Source: Dendrophyllia cribrosa
Taxonomy: Eukaryota; Cnidaria; Anthozoa; Scleractinia; Dendrophylliidae
DNA: 64,000 nt
Reading direction: 5' to 3'
NCBI GenBank assembly: GCA_024195265.1
Contig: JAJLRJ010000006.1
Coordinates: forward strand, 13,958,139-14,022,138
A model generated the notes under the pieces. It was not told where the DNA came from. It made no database searches and saw nothing but the letters and a program-made list of their open reading frames with translations. A program made the translations under genes and the position numbers. Shown here piece after piece: positions 43,665-55,779 of the stretch (positions within the stretch are counted from its first letter, which is position 1; each line of letters begins with the position of its first letter).

Positions 43665-45660
43665 GAGAGATAATAGCGGAGATTGGTATAACACCAAGTG
43701 GCTCTGTGTTAGAGCAACCGGAGATAAGAACAATGTATAAGAGCCACTGTAGAATCCATTTAGGATTAGTAGCACATTTACAAAGTCTAAGAGGTATTCA
43801 TTAGCGACCAGACAGCGAACAATTAACTCTTCTCTCTGTCTTAGAATTATGTATCAGTTAAATAAAGATGTATACTTCTAACATGAATTACTTGAGCTGT
43901 CAACAATTAAGTAAGTTTGAGAGACCATATAGGGAACTCATAAAAAAAGTTGCTTGTATTATGTGTGTACCGAACGTGTGTTTATTTTCATAGAAAAGAA
44001 TTATATGAGGATTATTTGAACGATATCTCAAGTGTCTCGAGCAATCACGAAGAGCATTGCATATTTGAAAATGAAAAAAAGACAATCCACCTCAGGCGGT
44101 TGGTTTGCAAATTCGGAGAAGAAATGAACTGTCAATGATTATTCGGAGAGTACCTGAGGGGAATTTTAGGCCCTGAGGTAGCTTTGGGAGGTAAAATAGC
44201 ACTGTGTTTTATAGTTTTGGCTGCAAAACTTGGAGGTACAGTGCAACGCGGGAATTTGCGTGCCAGGGGATCCTTAGGAAAGCTAGACAGATAAGCTTTA
44301 TTGTGTAGACTGCATTATGCTTTATTAGCTTAATTGTGTAGGCGGTGTTAAGAAATTTATGGGATACTTCGGAAAGACTTTATACAGTTGTTTACTTTGA
44401 AATTTAGAGCAGCAATTGTTTCCGCAGAAGAAGGTTTCATCAAACAATAATTCTTAGCTTCGCGTTTTTGGCCTACAAACATTTTAGTAGTTGATTTAAT
44501 TTACAACTAAAGCAACATCCTCTGAAAGGAAACTAAAAAATAAAGATCTTTAGAAGACAAAATCTTTATGTAGGAAAGAATGTTAGCGTGTGGCAAACCT
44601 TAATATTAATTGTAGGCGTGAATTCACAGGTCAGCTATTTATGACGCCATGATGAAACTTTTTCAAAAACATCTGAGCAAAGAAGAAAAGCTGAGATAAG
44701 TCACAACCTTTCAGTTTGGTTGGAAAAAACACTTATCTTACACTATTTAGGTCTAATAACTTCTCTAGTACGGTCTGATAAGTCTGTACGATACTGATAG
44801 GTCTGAAAACCTCAGTAAAAAATTCTAATATGCACTTGACACATGTTTCTTGAAAATGCCTGTCTACATAAGTTTTGTCTCGATTGAACAGAGCATGCCT
44901 GCATGAGGGGCAGTCCCCTATATAAGCTATAAAGGTATGTCCGGCACGAAGGGTATGGTTTTTTAGCAGTATTGATGTGAAATTGGTTAGAGAAAATGAC
45001 AATTGTGGTCTGAAAATTGGTATGATTTGTCTTCTAGTCTGGAATTGGGTTTGGATTGTTGCTATTTCGGATCGAAAAGGGAGGAATGTTAAGGGTTATA
45101 TCTGAAAAGGAGTAACAAAAATGACATAATTTAGTTTTACATTGGTATGGTTTTCAAGACGCGAGTCACACAACCTCACCGAACATTTCAAAAGAACACC
45201 AGGGATTCCCCCCCGCCCCCCATCCCATGAGAGGTGGCATTCCTTCGAATTCATTCATTTTTTTTTTTTAATTTTGCTATCGCGCGAAGTTTTCGCCGGC
45301 CTGATCAGACACAGACTTAGTTCTGAAGACCTTTGCACCATTGTTTGTCATGTTGGGCTCTCCCCATCGCATATAATACCAATCTTTGTGTGAATAACAA
45401 TATTGACCCATACTGAAGTATTTTGAGTGGACGTAACTCTCTGTTTACATTTCAGCATTACTTTCTTCTGTCAGTATGTCAGTGGAATAATTTGAACATC
45501 TCGACTTTTGACTATCAACGCGCGTAGGTTTTCTATTTCAGGTTTTTTTCTTTTGGTAAAAGTAACAGGTAAATAAAAAGTAACTGGCAAAGCCTACACA
45601 AGTTCATTGGTTCCAGGGAGATCGTCTTTCTCCATTTATTGCAGCATGAAGCGTCCCATG
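43665..45660. other. No firm gene; exon-like frame near 44000
   Basis: After a good acceptor (gtgtgtttattttcatag, ending 43999) the plus strand is open to TGA near 44138 with an acidic reading (KELYEDYLNDISSVSSNHEE). A donor at 43911 upstream does not join it in phase. Family unknown. Confidence 0.2.
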
Positions 45661-45663
45661 CAT

Positions 45664-47165
45664 GAGTGTTTTCACGTGACGTCACGGTGGCCATATTGGT
45701 ATCCCAAAGTATGCTACAGCTCAGAAGGAGGTCGGACACCGTAATGAGAATATATAACGGAGTAACTGGTTAGCTTTTAGTTGAGGTTAGATTAGCAGAT
45801 GCAATGATTTTTAACTCATAGCTTTTAGTATGTTTTAGCATTTTTTAGCATTCTACTGTTTTTGTATTTTTATTAATTAATTAATTAATTAATTAACTGA
45901 TTATTTCACAGGGCCCACATTGATAGCAGTTATATAACTGAAGTGGTTACGCTGTATAAATAATTTTAATTTAATTTAATTTAATTTATAGTTAAATTTA
46001 GGACTAAACAACCCGAGAAGCTAGGTGGTATCCTGGTACGGTAGGCTATGTAAGTCTAACCCTCGCTGAGGCCACAGGTTCAATCCTGAGTGGGGATTTT
46101 AGATTTTCTTTTTAACACTTAAAAATTTATTGAAAATAAAATTCCAAGTGCCGACATTACGTTATATAATTCTCAAGGTGTCCGATCTCCTTCTGAGCTA
46201 TAGCAGGAAGACTCTACCGTGTCCCAAAGCAATGAAATGGCGGCCATATTGGTGTCCTGAACGAATCCTATGGGACTGGAGCTCTACTCTAATTCAAACC
46301 TTTTCTGGAGCTCTACTCTATGGTACCCAAAGACATGGAAAATTTTGCATCAAGTTCAAGAAGATTTCTTTAAATGCCAAGTTATTACACTCATCAACAG
46401 AAATTGTTTGACATGTGTTATGAGGTTTATGGTCTCCATGGCAACCATGCCACGCCCTAAACTCCATGTTTTATTACCCAAATGCCGGCAGCTATAACTC
46501 TCCATTTATGAAACATTTGGATATGAAAATTGTAGCGTTTGTTTAGCAAACATAGATCTGTGCAATGAACCTAAAACCATGACAATCTACATCAGTCTTC
46601 TTTCGTTTTACAAGGGTGCAAACTAACAAAAACATTTCTTGCCACACCCCATTAACATATTATTGGATAATTTTGTTAGAATATGGAAAATTATTCTGAT
46701 GTTGGTTCATTGCATAGAGCAACTATTCAAAAACGACTGTAGCAAAATTTATTGCTTTAGGTAAAATACTCTTTCAGAGAGAAGTGTTGAGCTGCAACGT
46801 GTTTAGTCAAATTCCAACATTTGAGAAAAATGGACTTAAAGTTAAAACAATCGATTCTAGATCAATTATAAGCGCGGGAACATTCATTTAGCACGTTTTA
46901 TGAGCATTTAACTAATGTAAACAATAGTTGCTACGGCCGTTGCTACGGGAAAATTATATACCACCGTTCAGTTATCTTATAGTTAACTTGTTTAATGCTG
47001 CAAATTTACTGAAATTCTTTCAAAATGGGATTCTCAAGTGATTAGAGATTTCAATTTTGCCATTTTCAAAAAAACGAACATTGCAATCTAGACATCGTAT
47101 TTTAGGGTACCATACCACCTTAGCACTCCAATATGGCCGCCGGTCACGTGAGTGAAAACTGACAC
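45664..47165. mobile_element. ~1.5-kb TIR element with ggccatattgg ends
   Basis: gagtgttttcacgtgacgtc ... ggtggccatattggtat at left mirrors ccaatatggccgccggtcac gtgagtgaaaactgacactc at right. Another ggcggccatattggtgtcc lies at 46232. There is no transposase ORF. The tRNA-cored element is nested at its left end. Confidence 0.65.
45716..46203. mobile_element. Second TIR element with tRNA-like core
   Basis: tagctcagaaggagRtcggacacc-type ends mirror each other. The interior matches the 39.75-kb copy: ggagtaactggttagctttt, gaagctaggtggtatcctgg, ggttcaatcctgagtgggga, aaaatttattgaaaataaaa. It has an extra AT-rich insert (45800-46000) including (attaa)n and (tttaa)n runs. Confidence 0.75.
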
Positions 47166-47574
47166 TCCATACGCCGGAGAGCAGAGATACAATGTGGAGG
47201 AACTTTTTTGTCTAAGGACACAAAACAAGGACATCATGAACCTATTTGTAAGCTCCGGTGGAGACTAAATAAAGCAGTATCTCAAGTGAAAAGTTTTGAG
47301 CCAAAGACCTTGTCTCTCACTGCAGACAAGCCTCCGTCTTTTTCACAAGATTTTTCCCCAGTTTAGACATTTTATGGCTCTTCAGGAGCTCACGATCTAT
47401 GTTAGTCGCCCTTATTTTATATGAAGTTGAATGATTATAAAAAGTTAAACCCGATATATCTCAGTTCTTTGTAAGGCCATTCCAGTGAAATAGAACTAGC
47501 AATAAATTGTTGTTCAAGCTTTGCCTACTAATATTCATCGCATGACAACTACAATTTTGAAATGTAAGAGGAGG

Positions 47575-47835
47575 TGTGCCAGTGCTGGTTAGCTCAGTTG
47601 ATAGAGCGCCAGCGCTGCGCGTTATTTCTAATTACGCGGGAATCAGTCTACAAAGCGGGAGGTCCCGAATCCCGGCCGGGCCAACACTCGAGTCTCAAAA
47701 TAACTGCGGAAGAAGGTGCTCCCTTTTCTATGACATCTGCAAATGGACAGACCTTTAACTTGGCTCTGATGGCGGAGATGAGATCAACAATGGACCGATA
47801 GCGGCTGCCTGAGACGCCCTCATTCTCATTAGCCT
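47575..47835 (+). repeat. tRNA-derived SINE
   Basis: ctggttagctcagttgatag is a strong A box and ggtcccgaatcccggccggg a B-box region, followed by ccaacactcgagtctcaaaa and a tRNA-unrelated body with atctgcaaatgg. The A-B spacing is stretched by about 30 bp (tctaattacgcgggaatcag), so it is a SINE, not a tRNA. A C-tract follows at 47852. Confidence 0.75.
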
Positions 47836-47839
47836 ATGT

Positions 47840-49080
47840 GTAGCGGTACCAACCCCCCCCCCCCCACCAACCACCCCGAGAAAAAACGGGAGGGAGGGAA
47901 CCTCTACTAAGAGCTGGCACGAATCGTGTTATGCGACGTCACAGCTTTTGCATGAGTATAATTTATGATGGTTTTTGATTAATACTTTAGATACAGGTGA
48001 TTGGCTTAAAGAGATCTTACCTCGTTTTCATGAGGATACACGAACTGAAAGTGTAACTAAATGCTCGTGTATAAAGCGCAATGAGACGCAAGTGATATGT
48101 ACGCTAAGTCATTCATTCATATTTCCCATTTTTGCATTATTTACTGTTGTTTTATAAGTGCATTGCAATTTATTTAAAAAACGTCCGTGACTTCACACTA
48201 AAACAGGTGGGACGCCCGTGCTCGTTTAGGAGGAAACGGTTATACATTTGTTTGGCGAGCAGAATAGTCTCAAATGAAAGCTCCATGTTCTGAATGTGCG
48301 CGCGCACTAATGACGCAAGAAACCATGCGCAGTACGTGCAATACGTGCAAGAAACCATGCGCAATACGTGATGCGCAATGCAAAAAGAGGAGTCTCTCAA
48401 ACGAAGCGCAAAAATGATGACATCTTGACTAGCGCTGTAGAAAGAGGATTTATTCTAATTTTTCAGAGTCTTCACAAATTGTTTCTTCATTGAGTTACAG
48501 ATTATTGTTGTCAACAACTAAGTTTTCTAAAACTTAAATGACATTGACACTTTTCTAAAAGATTTAAACCTTTTTACTTTAGGATTTAACCAGAGTGTCA
48601 CGCATCACTGAAAACATTTGTTTTCTCCGTTTCAATTAAGTTTTCTAAAGTTTGTTATCGATAATTTGCTTCACAGACTGGCTTCAGCTGTTATCGACAA
48701 CTTTTGATGATCAACAACTAAATGGTTTCGATAGTCAACATGCAAATTCTCCTTGTAGTATTAACACAGTGCCAAGCATACGGGTAGTGAGAATAAAGAA
48801 AATCATCAACTATCAGACATTGTACTGACTGATGTCAAAATCTTAAAATACTTTTTTCAAAGAAGTATACGAAAGTCATTAAGGAGAAAATACATGTTGA
48901 GCTTTGGGATTGCAATAAAGCTTAACATGTAATAGCAGTTTTTAGCTAATCATAATTATACAATTTCATTATCCAGATTGTCTCTTGGACTCGTTCTTTA
49001 AATATAAAAATTCTTTTCTATAAATAAATAATTTAATATAAAATTACTCTTTGGGATTCAATAAATATGACTGTGTTCAA
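47840..49080. other. No gene seen
   Basis: Short repeats of gaaaccatgcgcaatacgtg occur at 48330-48380. Otherwise AT-rich with no supported frame. Confidence 0.4.
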
Positions 49081-49081
49081 T

Positions 49082-49122
49082 CATTTCATAAATAGATAAA
49101 TAAATAAATAAATACAATTTAG
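49082..49122. repeat. AAAT microsatellite
   Basis: About eight aaat/ataa units. Confidence 0.9.
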
Positions 49123-49391
49123 AACATTTTAGAGGCTTGATGCCGATGAGAAAAATTCAAAGCCCGGGTCAAACGAAGTATGAAAGTGTTGTCGAGAGTT
49201 GGAGAAAATTGACGAGAATTCACGAGAGTTACCGAGAATTGCTTTCATTTCATTGGCTTCGTGCGTGTGCTTTTTCGACCCGGACGTCAAAGGGCTAGCA
49301 AAAAACCCTTCATGTGATTTTGTCAAATGAAACCTATTCATAAATACAGCTTAAATAATGGCTATAAACTATAGAGGGGGTAGGGGGTGAA

Positions 49392-49770
49392 TAGAGAGCT
49401 TAAGCAACGACGACGGCAACGCCATGAAAAACGTCACTTGAAAAAAGGATTCGCGCTTTTTTAAACTACTTTGCAGTTGTTCCAATTTGTTTAGTTTGTC
49501 TAATGTGTCTGGGTTGTCCAGGAGCTAAATTTGAAGGAATGGCTTACCAGTTCAAATGGAGAAAGGAAAATTAACCGTCGCGTGTTCACGTTCTCCATAA
49601 AACCTACAATTTGATCATTTGACGTTGTTGTTTTGCAGGGAACGGCAAAGAAATTTACTAAAATGTAAAACGCACGTGCAACACGTGCAGAGGCATTGTT
49701 TTCGCTCATTAAACCTATTGTTTTGTGCCGTTCTCGCTGCCGTCACCGTTGTGGTTGCTTAAGCTCTCTA
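49392..49770. mobile_element. 379-bp MITE with gagcttaagcaac ends
   Basis: tagagagcttaagcaacgac at left and its mirror gttgcttaagctctcta at right, then imperfectly paired gacggcaacg / cgctgccgtc. TA at the edges may be the target duplication. Confidence 0.8.
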
Positions 49771-50165
49771 ATAACAGGGGGGAACCGGGGATCTCCCGGG
49801 TCCCTCCCTTTAAATCCGCCAGTGGAAGCGGTCAAGTTTACCCAGGAGCTGGCTCCCTGGTTTACCTCAGTTGTACTCGTTTCAAAGTGATCTCGACCTT
49901 GTCCAACCTCGTCCCCAGGGTACAGTATCTCTTCCCGTCCCGCGGACCCGAGGTTGGACCTACTTGTAGCTCTCATCAAAACATACGTTGCATACATTAA
50001 ATATGAAATTATATTAAATATGAAATTGGTAAATATTAAAAATTTACAGTTGAGGATTTAAATAATATTTATATATAATTTTAAAAAAATTTGTTGTATT
50101 AATAGATGAAATTCTCTTTCACGAAAGAAACTTGACTTTTCGAATATCGAATACTCCATACATTT

Positions 50166-50452
50166 TAGAGCGGTTTTCAATTGAAAGTCGTAAAACCAAA
50201 ACCAAAGTAATTACTCTGACCAATCACAGAACTCGCAGACAATCCGATGAACCAATCAGAACTCGAAGCAAATACATGCAGCCGGCACCAAGCGCGGGAA
50301 AACGCGTGCGAGCAAATCACGATTGGTTTTGGTTTTACCTCTGATTGGTTGAGAAAATGGCGCGAGATTTTTTAGCCAATCACAAAGCGTAGCAATGCAA
50401 AACCAAAGCAATTACGAAATTACTTTCGACACTCAATTGAAAACTGCTCTAA
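50166..50452. mobile_element. 287-bp MITE with tagagcRgttttcaattga ends
   Basis: tagagcggttttcaattgaa and the mirror ttcaattgaaaactgctcta type ends. The interior has four or five ccaatca boxes in both orientations and aaaccaaaRcaattac repeats. It lies about 280 bp beyond the FGF stop codon. Confidence 0.8.
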
Positions 50453-50729
50453 TATACTCAAATAGACTATTTTATCCTTGCAGTTTCAATATAAATACCT
50501 AATTTGTAATAATTCAGATATACTTTGTACTGTACTTTGTACTCGCCACGTGGTAGGTGATAAAGCTATAGAATACACGGTGATCATATCAGATCACCGC
50601 ATTTTGATATTATACGATATTACTTCTGGCTTATATAATGTCCCGTTTGTAAACAATAAATATTCTGTCTGTAATAAATATTTTTAAAAATTTTCTAAAT
50701 TTGATATAGCAACCTAGAGATAACTGATG

Positions 50730-50918
50730 TCAGTTCATGTCTATAAACTGTACCGCTCTTTGCTTGTGGTGCGTCTTTCTCGCCGACTTTGTCCGCCCAT
50801 CTCTGGTGATCGCCAGGTACCATGCAGGATTATACTTGCTTCTGAAGGTCGTGTAGCCCTTAGGAGACATGTTTTGATAAAACACGCAGCCGACGTCCGT
50901 CTTGGCTTGCTGTGATGG
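50730..50918 (-). CDS. FGF: FGF exon 5 (C-terminal trefoil and heparin-binding tail)
   Basis: Acceptor gatcttacag, 62 codons and TGA 50730-50732. It has the Cys of the FGF signature, the WYLA motif and the basic tail. It is 2.6 kb from exon 4; the intron contains dispersed copies of the 88-bp repeat family. Confidence 0.92.
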   Translation of the reverse strand, partial: PSQQAKTDVGCVFYQNMSPKGYTTFRSKYNPAWYLAITRDGRTKSARKTHHKQRAVQFIDMN

Positions 50919-53900
50919 CTGTAAGATCAATATAATCACCATTTAATATCAGTGTATTTTAGCCAAGTGTTCTTATCTTCATTCTAACACACATGTTGCC
51001 TGTTCGGGGGATTTTTCTCCGGATATTAGGATCGTGGGAAAATTCGTTGTGAGAACATATGTGAGTATTAGTGAGGCAATCTATATTAAATTTCAGCTGG
51101 CGCGACGCGTAAAATTCAAGTTGGGTGGTTTCGCTGATTTGGCAAATTATTCTGTGTCATCAGCAAATCTTAAATTTTCAATTTTCTTGCATTTTGCAAC
51201 ATGTTTATTCTGCACGGCAAATCAGGCAGTCGATTTAAACCAACCCTTTCACTCTCAGAGTCAATTATGGAGACAGGTAGTTCTCACTTCGAGTCTGTCA
51301 ACGAAATCCTATTATGTGACCATTCAAATGAAGTTTACCTCTTTGGTAGTACCTTTGCATGGTATCATTTGTTTTTCAATATAAAAACACTTATTCGACT
51401 GTTCATTAACCTTTCTGTTTTTATCAACGTTAACTAGAAAGTACGTTGGCAGACAATCAGGTAAATGGCTCTAAGTGACTGTCTGTCGGTATCTAATTCG
51501 ACTAATTGATTACTGGTCACTCTTCAATGGGTTATCATCTCACGAACACGTTACATTTCCCGGGAACTATTCGTTTCGGCAGGGTTTTATTGCTTTTTAA
51601 AAGTACTTGGATAGACAATCGCGATGTTTCTTTTACAAGTGATTCTGTCTGAGTATGCTTATCACGCTAGCAAACGCGACTAATCATACCTAATCACCGA
51701 GTAAGATTAACGCCGAGATCTTCGGTTAAAGACAAATCGCAGGTTTTAATGCTGCACAAAACACCGACAAAACAGCCTGTGTGCATGATGTATGAAATCT
51801 TGCAGCGTATAAACCACTAAAGTGATCATTTAAATAAAATAAAGTTAAAGCAAACGATCAGTATTTTCCTGCGTTGCTACGTCTATTTTAAATCTTTGGA
51901 AAAAAATCCGTATTATTATTCAAGTGAAAGCGTTTGAGCAGACCGAGTGCTTTTGGGTTAGTTTCTAGGAAAGTGTGATCATTCAAATGAAAGCTATATT
52001 GAGCAACCTATTCTGTGTTACTGTTTGTTATGCTGTACAAGATGACTCTTTTAAGCTTTGCCATCTGTGGATAAAATCCTGAAATAAGACCATTCTCAAA
52101 TAAAAGTTATTGAGCAGTACTTTCAAGTATGTTACTGTTGTATCATGCTGTACAAAATGATTACCCATTTGAGTCCGTAAATAAAATCCTACAATACCAC
52201 TATTCAAATGAAACCTACAGAGCACTGTTATTCCATTTTAACCAAGTGGAATTTTCTTCAATTTCTAAGCAGTTTGAGTGTTGACATTTCTCTTTATCCT
52301 CGAGGGCAGAGCCTGGTATCAATTGTCTTATCCTTCCTCTTTACAAATTAGCCCATCACGTTTTGTATGCCCCCGTTTCTCGTCTTCATTTCCGCGCTAG
52401 TAACCGCGAAGTGTCGACTCATTTATCCCAACCCAAAGTATTTTTCCATCTGTTTTGAATTGTTTTATCTCACAATTTGTCATTTCTGTCTATCTAATCG
52501 TCTGAATCTTAAGGAATTTGCATGTTATTTGTTATTCCTCTCTGGCGTATCCCCCCATTTTTTTGCTGCGAGGTATTATAAAACATACCCCGCCTGTCTG
52601 CGGTTCACGTTTTTCGTAAAATAACAGTTCTTTGATTGTGTTTTACCGCATTCTTCTCTACCTAAATACAATGGCAATCTTCCTTAAGAAAACACGAATG
52701 TGTGAAATACTCCATTTTGCGCACATCCGTGACAAATGTAAGTTTTGTGATTTAGTTTTTGCGTACATCCGTGACAAGTTGAACATATCTTTTATTTGCG
52801 TCCGGTTATAAGCTTCTTCCTTGCAACGAGATTGTTGATAAGATTCTAAACTGTTGCTTCACTGATCAAAAAGTTTAAGTTTTGTCACGACAATTAGCGA
52901 TCCATAAAAACGTATATAGCACGACCTTTTGATAAGCATACAACTTCCTTGCCTAACATTTCGTGCAGAAATTTGCGACCTTAGCTTGCGGTAACAACGT
53001 TTGTTCCGCGAAAACCACTTAATTCAGTGCAGCATTTTCGTCAAGTATTTCACATGCTATTGTTCATTGTTTTGTGCTCTTCAGGATCACAAAACTTTTC
53101 AAACCGAGCCAAGCCACGAAAATAAAGCGGTGCCAATTTCGTTCTACCCCACTTGGCCTGGCCTCAGGGGCGCAATTAAATATCCATTATAGAGTAACCC
53201 CGAACAGTATAACACGATCTAATCGATCCTGCGGTTGCTCGCATTGAATCATATGTCTACTGCTTGCAAACGTATCTTGTGGCCATTCCTTCTTCTCTGA
53301 GTGACAGACTGGATTGATATTTTTTTGGAGGTAACGATCACACAGCGTAGATAGCTAGCAAACCTTTACACACGTTGATATATCGGGGTTGCATAACATT
53401 TTTTTAAACTGTAACAACACATTGGTGATGGCCTGCAAATACAGCCGATTTTGAACGCTGCCCGCTGTTAGGTAGAAATCGCCCAAACGATGAGAGGGGG
53501 CTGTATTTAAAAGCTCGTTATTTAATTTGGTGAAAAATGGATTAAATTATCGCTTACCCGAGCGACAATAGCTCCATGGTTTTCGATGCAGATATAGACA
53601 CTTCCGTCGTACGACTTCAATATAACTTGACCTAGAGATCCAACTGATTCCAGCTTGATCTTAACTGCAAAACAAATGATAATATTGTTATAAGTAGGCA
53701 TAGCAAATCTAACTACATATCATATTGTCAAGAGCCGCGTGTCACGCTCTTCAGCCTGCACACGCGCAGCTGTCAGGTTGTGAACAATCCGTAAAAGAAA
53801 GATGGTACCACAACAGGTGAAAAAATTAGAACGTAAAGAAAAAGAGAAGACTTCTTTGGTTAGCTAAGCACCGTTTTGTTACTCCATGATAATATACGAA

Positions 53901-55642
53901 GGGTATGAAACAGGCGTTACTGGGATATAGACATGAAACTGATCAGGAGACTGTGAAAGCGAAACCAAATTCTGAGATAAATATTCTATACAGTGCCAAA
54001 TGTCAAAATTAAATCCCAAATTTTATTTTCTAAAATATTGAAAAACAAATGCTGGCAGTGATCTGACAGGTCGCCGGCAAACAAAAATCAAGGTCGGCGA
54101 TTTCTGATGATCCCTAACTTTCAAATCACCGCGCTCGGAATTTACCGGCAGATAGTTTACAAGGGTGATAGGCCGCGCTTGAAATCACCGCTCAACTGTT
54201 GCCGCGCATAAATGCCTGCCTGTGTAAACTGAATTTGTAACAATAAGGCCACCAATGCAAATAAAAAAATGGATTTCCGCTTTGTCTAATTACCATAATA
54301 AATTCAGATCATTTGTAGGGATAGTTTTACTTCTCTGTTTGGTCCAACATTGCAGTTGTAAACAACATTCTAATTGAGAAATTCTAATAGAGCGCCGCTC
54401 ACCGTTGATGTCATGCTTGTTCCCTAAACCATCAACTGTTCCATTGTGAACTCGCAGAAACTTGGCACTGTTCTTAGAGTACACTCGCTTGTATCGTATC
54501 ACGCTAATAATGTTTTTATCTTCTACGTGCCCGGGATTGATTCCACTGTTCTCCAGCGCCTGGGTGTCCTACAAAGAAGTACAAACAGTCGTTAATATAT
54601 AAATTATATTGCGGCGGACCCACCGAACAGTAACTTAACCGTGCGGCCCTGTTTTGCCTTGTGCTGTGGTTTCGGTGAACCCGGGGGATAATTTTCGCAG
54701 GATAGATGAGTTTATTTTCTAGGCGTTTAATAATTGCCGCCTTCGCGGATAGACAAAGGCGAAGATAAACAACCAGTGTGCTTCGAGGTTCGCGCGCGTG
54801 GCGGTCACTACATTAGCGTGGGTGTACAAATCACCGCGCGAGCATCTTGTTTCAATTATCGCTGGCAAGCATGACAATGCTACCGCGATGTGCCAAGAAA
54901 AACAAGTGTTTTCTCAAATATCGGGACAGTGAGTTGTACATACAACAGCCATTGTATCGAGATCCCTGTTGACCTCCTGACACAGGCGCTTAATCCAGCT
55001 CAATTTAACCGGCAAATTCCTCGTGAACAAATTGTCACTTAGGCATCTCGGTCAGACTGACATGTATTCGTGGAGCGGTTCCCATGCAATAACAGAGAAC
55101 AACATCACTTTGCATAATAGACAACTTCACGATATTGGTTAAATAACGTAAATTCTTTGAGGCAAATCGAATTGAATAGCACTTTATTCGGAACTTAAGC
55201 AATGAAATAATAAAAAAAATACAAAGAAGTTCCGAGAACAGTTGATAACTATAAAAGAACGTTGTGTAACGTGCTAAATTAAACGCTCGATTTATTTAAG
55301 GCTGAACTACGACATTTTTAAAATGGGTATCTCGTAACAAGCTGTCGTTGTTTAGTTTTAAAGAACCTTTTCAATATACAGTCGAACGTGAACAAATGCA
55401 AAACTGAAGAACACAAAATTAAAAAAAAAGTACTTACTCCAGAAAATGGAGACGGTTTTCCTATGGGGACAGCAAGACATCTACGAATAAAAAACAGAAC
55501 ATTGCTATAAGTAAAATTTTGGGGGCTGTTTGAACCTAACTCCGTTATTATAAGTGCATACAAGAACAAGAAAAAAAAAATACACTTACGATGACAAGCA
55601 TATAAGATAAATAATCCAGATGGTTGATACTTCAGTCGCCAT
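50730..55642 (-). CDS. FGF: Fibroblast growth factor, five coding exons, 185 aa
   Basis: Exons 55642-55590, 55480-55438, 54568-54403, 53664-53558 and 50918-50730 all join in phase (intron phases 2, 0, 1, 0) with GT/AG sites. The product begins MATEVSTIWIIYLICLSS, a likely signal peptide, so it is a secreted ligand. The beta-trefoil core follows: VYSKNSAKFLRVHNGTVDG (residues ~58-76), ILKSYDGSVYICIENHGAIV (~102-121), CVFYQNMSPKGYTTF (134-148) and PAWYLAITRDGR (154-165). Then a basic SARKTHHKQRAVQF heparin-binding segment. The FGF signature G-x-[LIM]-x-[STAGP] ... C-x-[FLM]-x-[EQ]-x6-Y is met, except that the linker before Cys is about four residues longer and Gly precedes the Cys. FGFs signal through FGFR tyrosine kinases. 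The middle 107-bp exon parallels the 104-bp exon of vertebrate FGFs. Subfamily not assigned. Confidence 0.93.
51230..52225. repeat. Dispersed 88-bp-family copies in FGF intron 4
   Basis: gagtcaattatggagacagg, tgaccattcaaatgaag and tgcatggtatcatttgtttt near 51240-51380, and further copies at 51960-52225 (gtgatcattcaaatgaaagc, tatgctgtacaa, accactattcaaatgaaacc). Confidence 0.75.
53558..53664 (-). CDS. FGF: FGF exon 4 (middle of trefoil)
   Basis: 107 bp, acceptor atttgttttgcag, donor CTCGG|gtaagc. It encodes KIKLESVGSLGQVILKSYDG and SVYICIENHGAIVAR, matching the FGF 'S-YLCM---G-LY' region. Confidence 0.92.
54403..54568 (-). CDS. FGF: FGF exon 3 (start of trefoil)
   Basis: 166 bp, acceptor cttctttgtag, donor AACG|gtgagc. 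It carries KRVYSKNSAKFLRVHNGTVD then GLGNKHDIN, the typical first FGF strands with the V-DG turn. Confidence 0.92.
55438..55480 (-). CDS. FGF: FGF exon 2
   Basis: 43 bp between acceptor attcgtag and donor TGGA|gtaagt. One base completes Ser, then CLAVPIGKPSPFSG, probably spanning the signal cleavage site. The intron before it is only 109 bp. Confidence 0.8.
55590..55642 (-). CDS. FGF: FGF exon 1 (signal peptide)
   Basis: ATG 55642 in a gcgaaATGG context; 17 codons plus two bases; donor CATC|gtaagtg. It encodes a hydrophobic IWIIYLICL core. Confidence 0.85.
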
Positions 55643-55767
55643 TTCGCTGTATGCACACTTTGTACAGATTGTAGTGTTTTGTACGTATATACTGGATTGT
55701 ATTTAGATGCGGGTTGTTGACCTTACCGAGGTGCTGTGATTATGGCATCTCAGTTAACAGGTCCCAG

Positions 55768-55777
55768 TTTTTATATA
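55768..55777 (-). promoter_or_regulatory. FGF: TATA box of the FGF gene
   Basis: On the minus strand gtgtatataaaaactggg gives tatataaaaa about 125 bp above the ATG, placing a start site near 55740 and a 5' UTR of about 100 nt. Confidence 0.5.
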
Positions 55778-55779
55778 CA

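Noticed and set aside
44733..45002. 89-codon minus-strand frame with a CPSC motif
   Set aside because: No recognised domain and no supporting splice sites; frames of this length are expected by chance.
53001..53192. Possible FGF last exon or a plus-strand exon near 53.15 kb
   Set aside because: Minus-strand readings here only vaguely recall the FGF C-terminus and contain stops. The exon at 50730-50918 fits in phase with all motifs. The plus-strand reading has a good acceptor but no partner.
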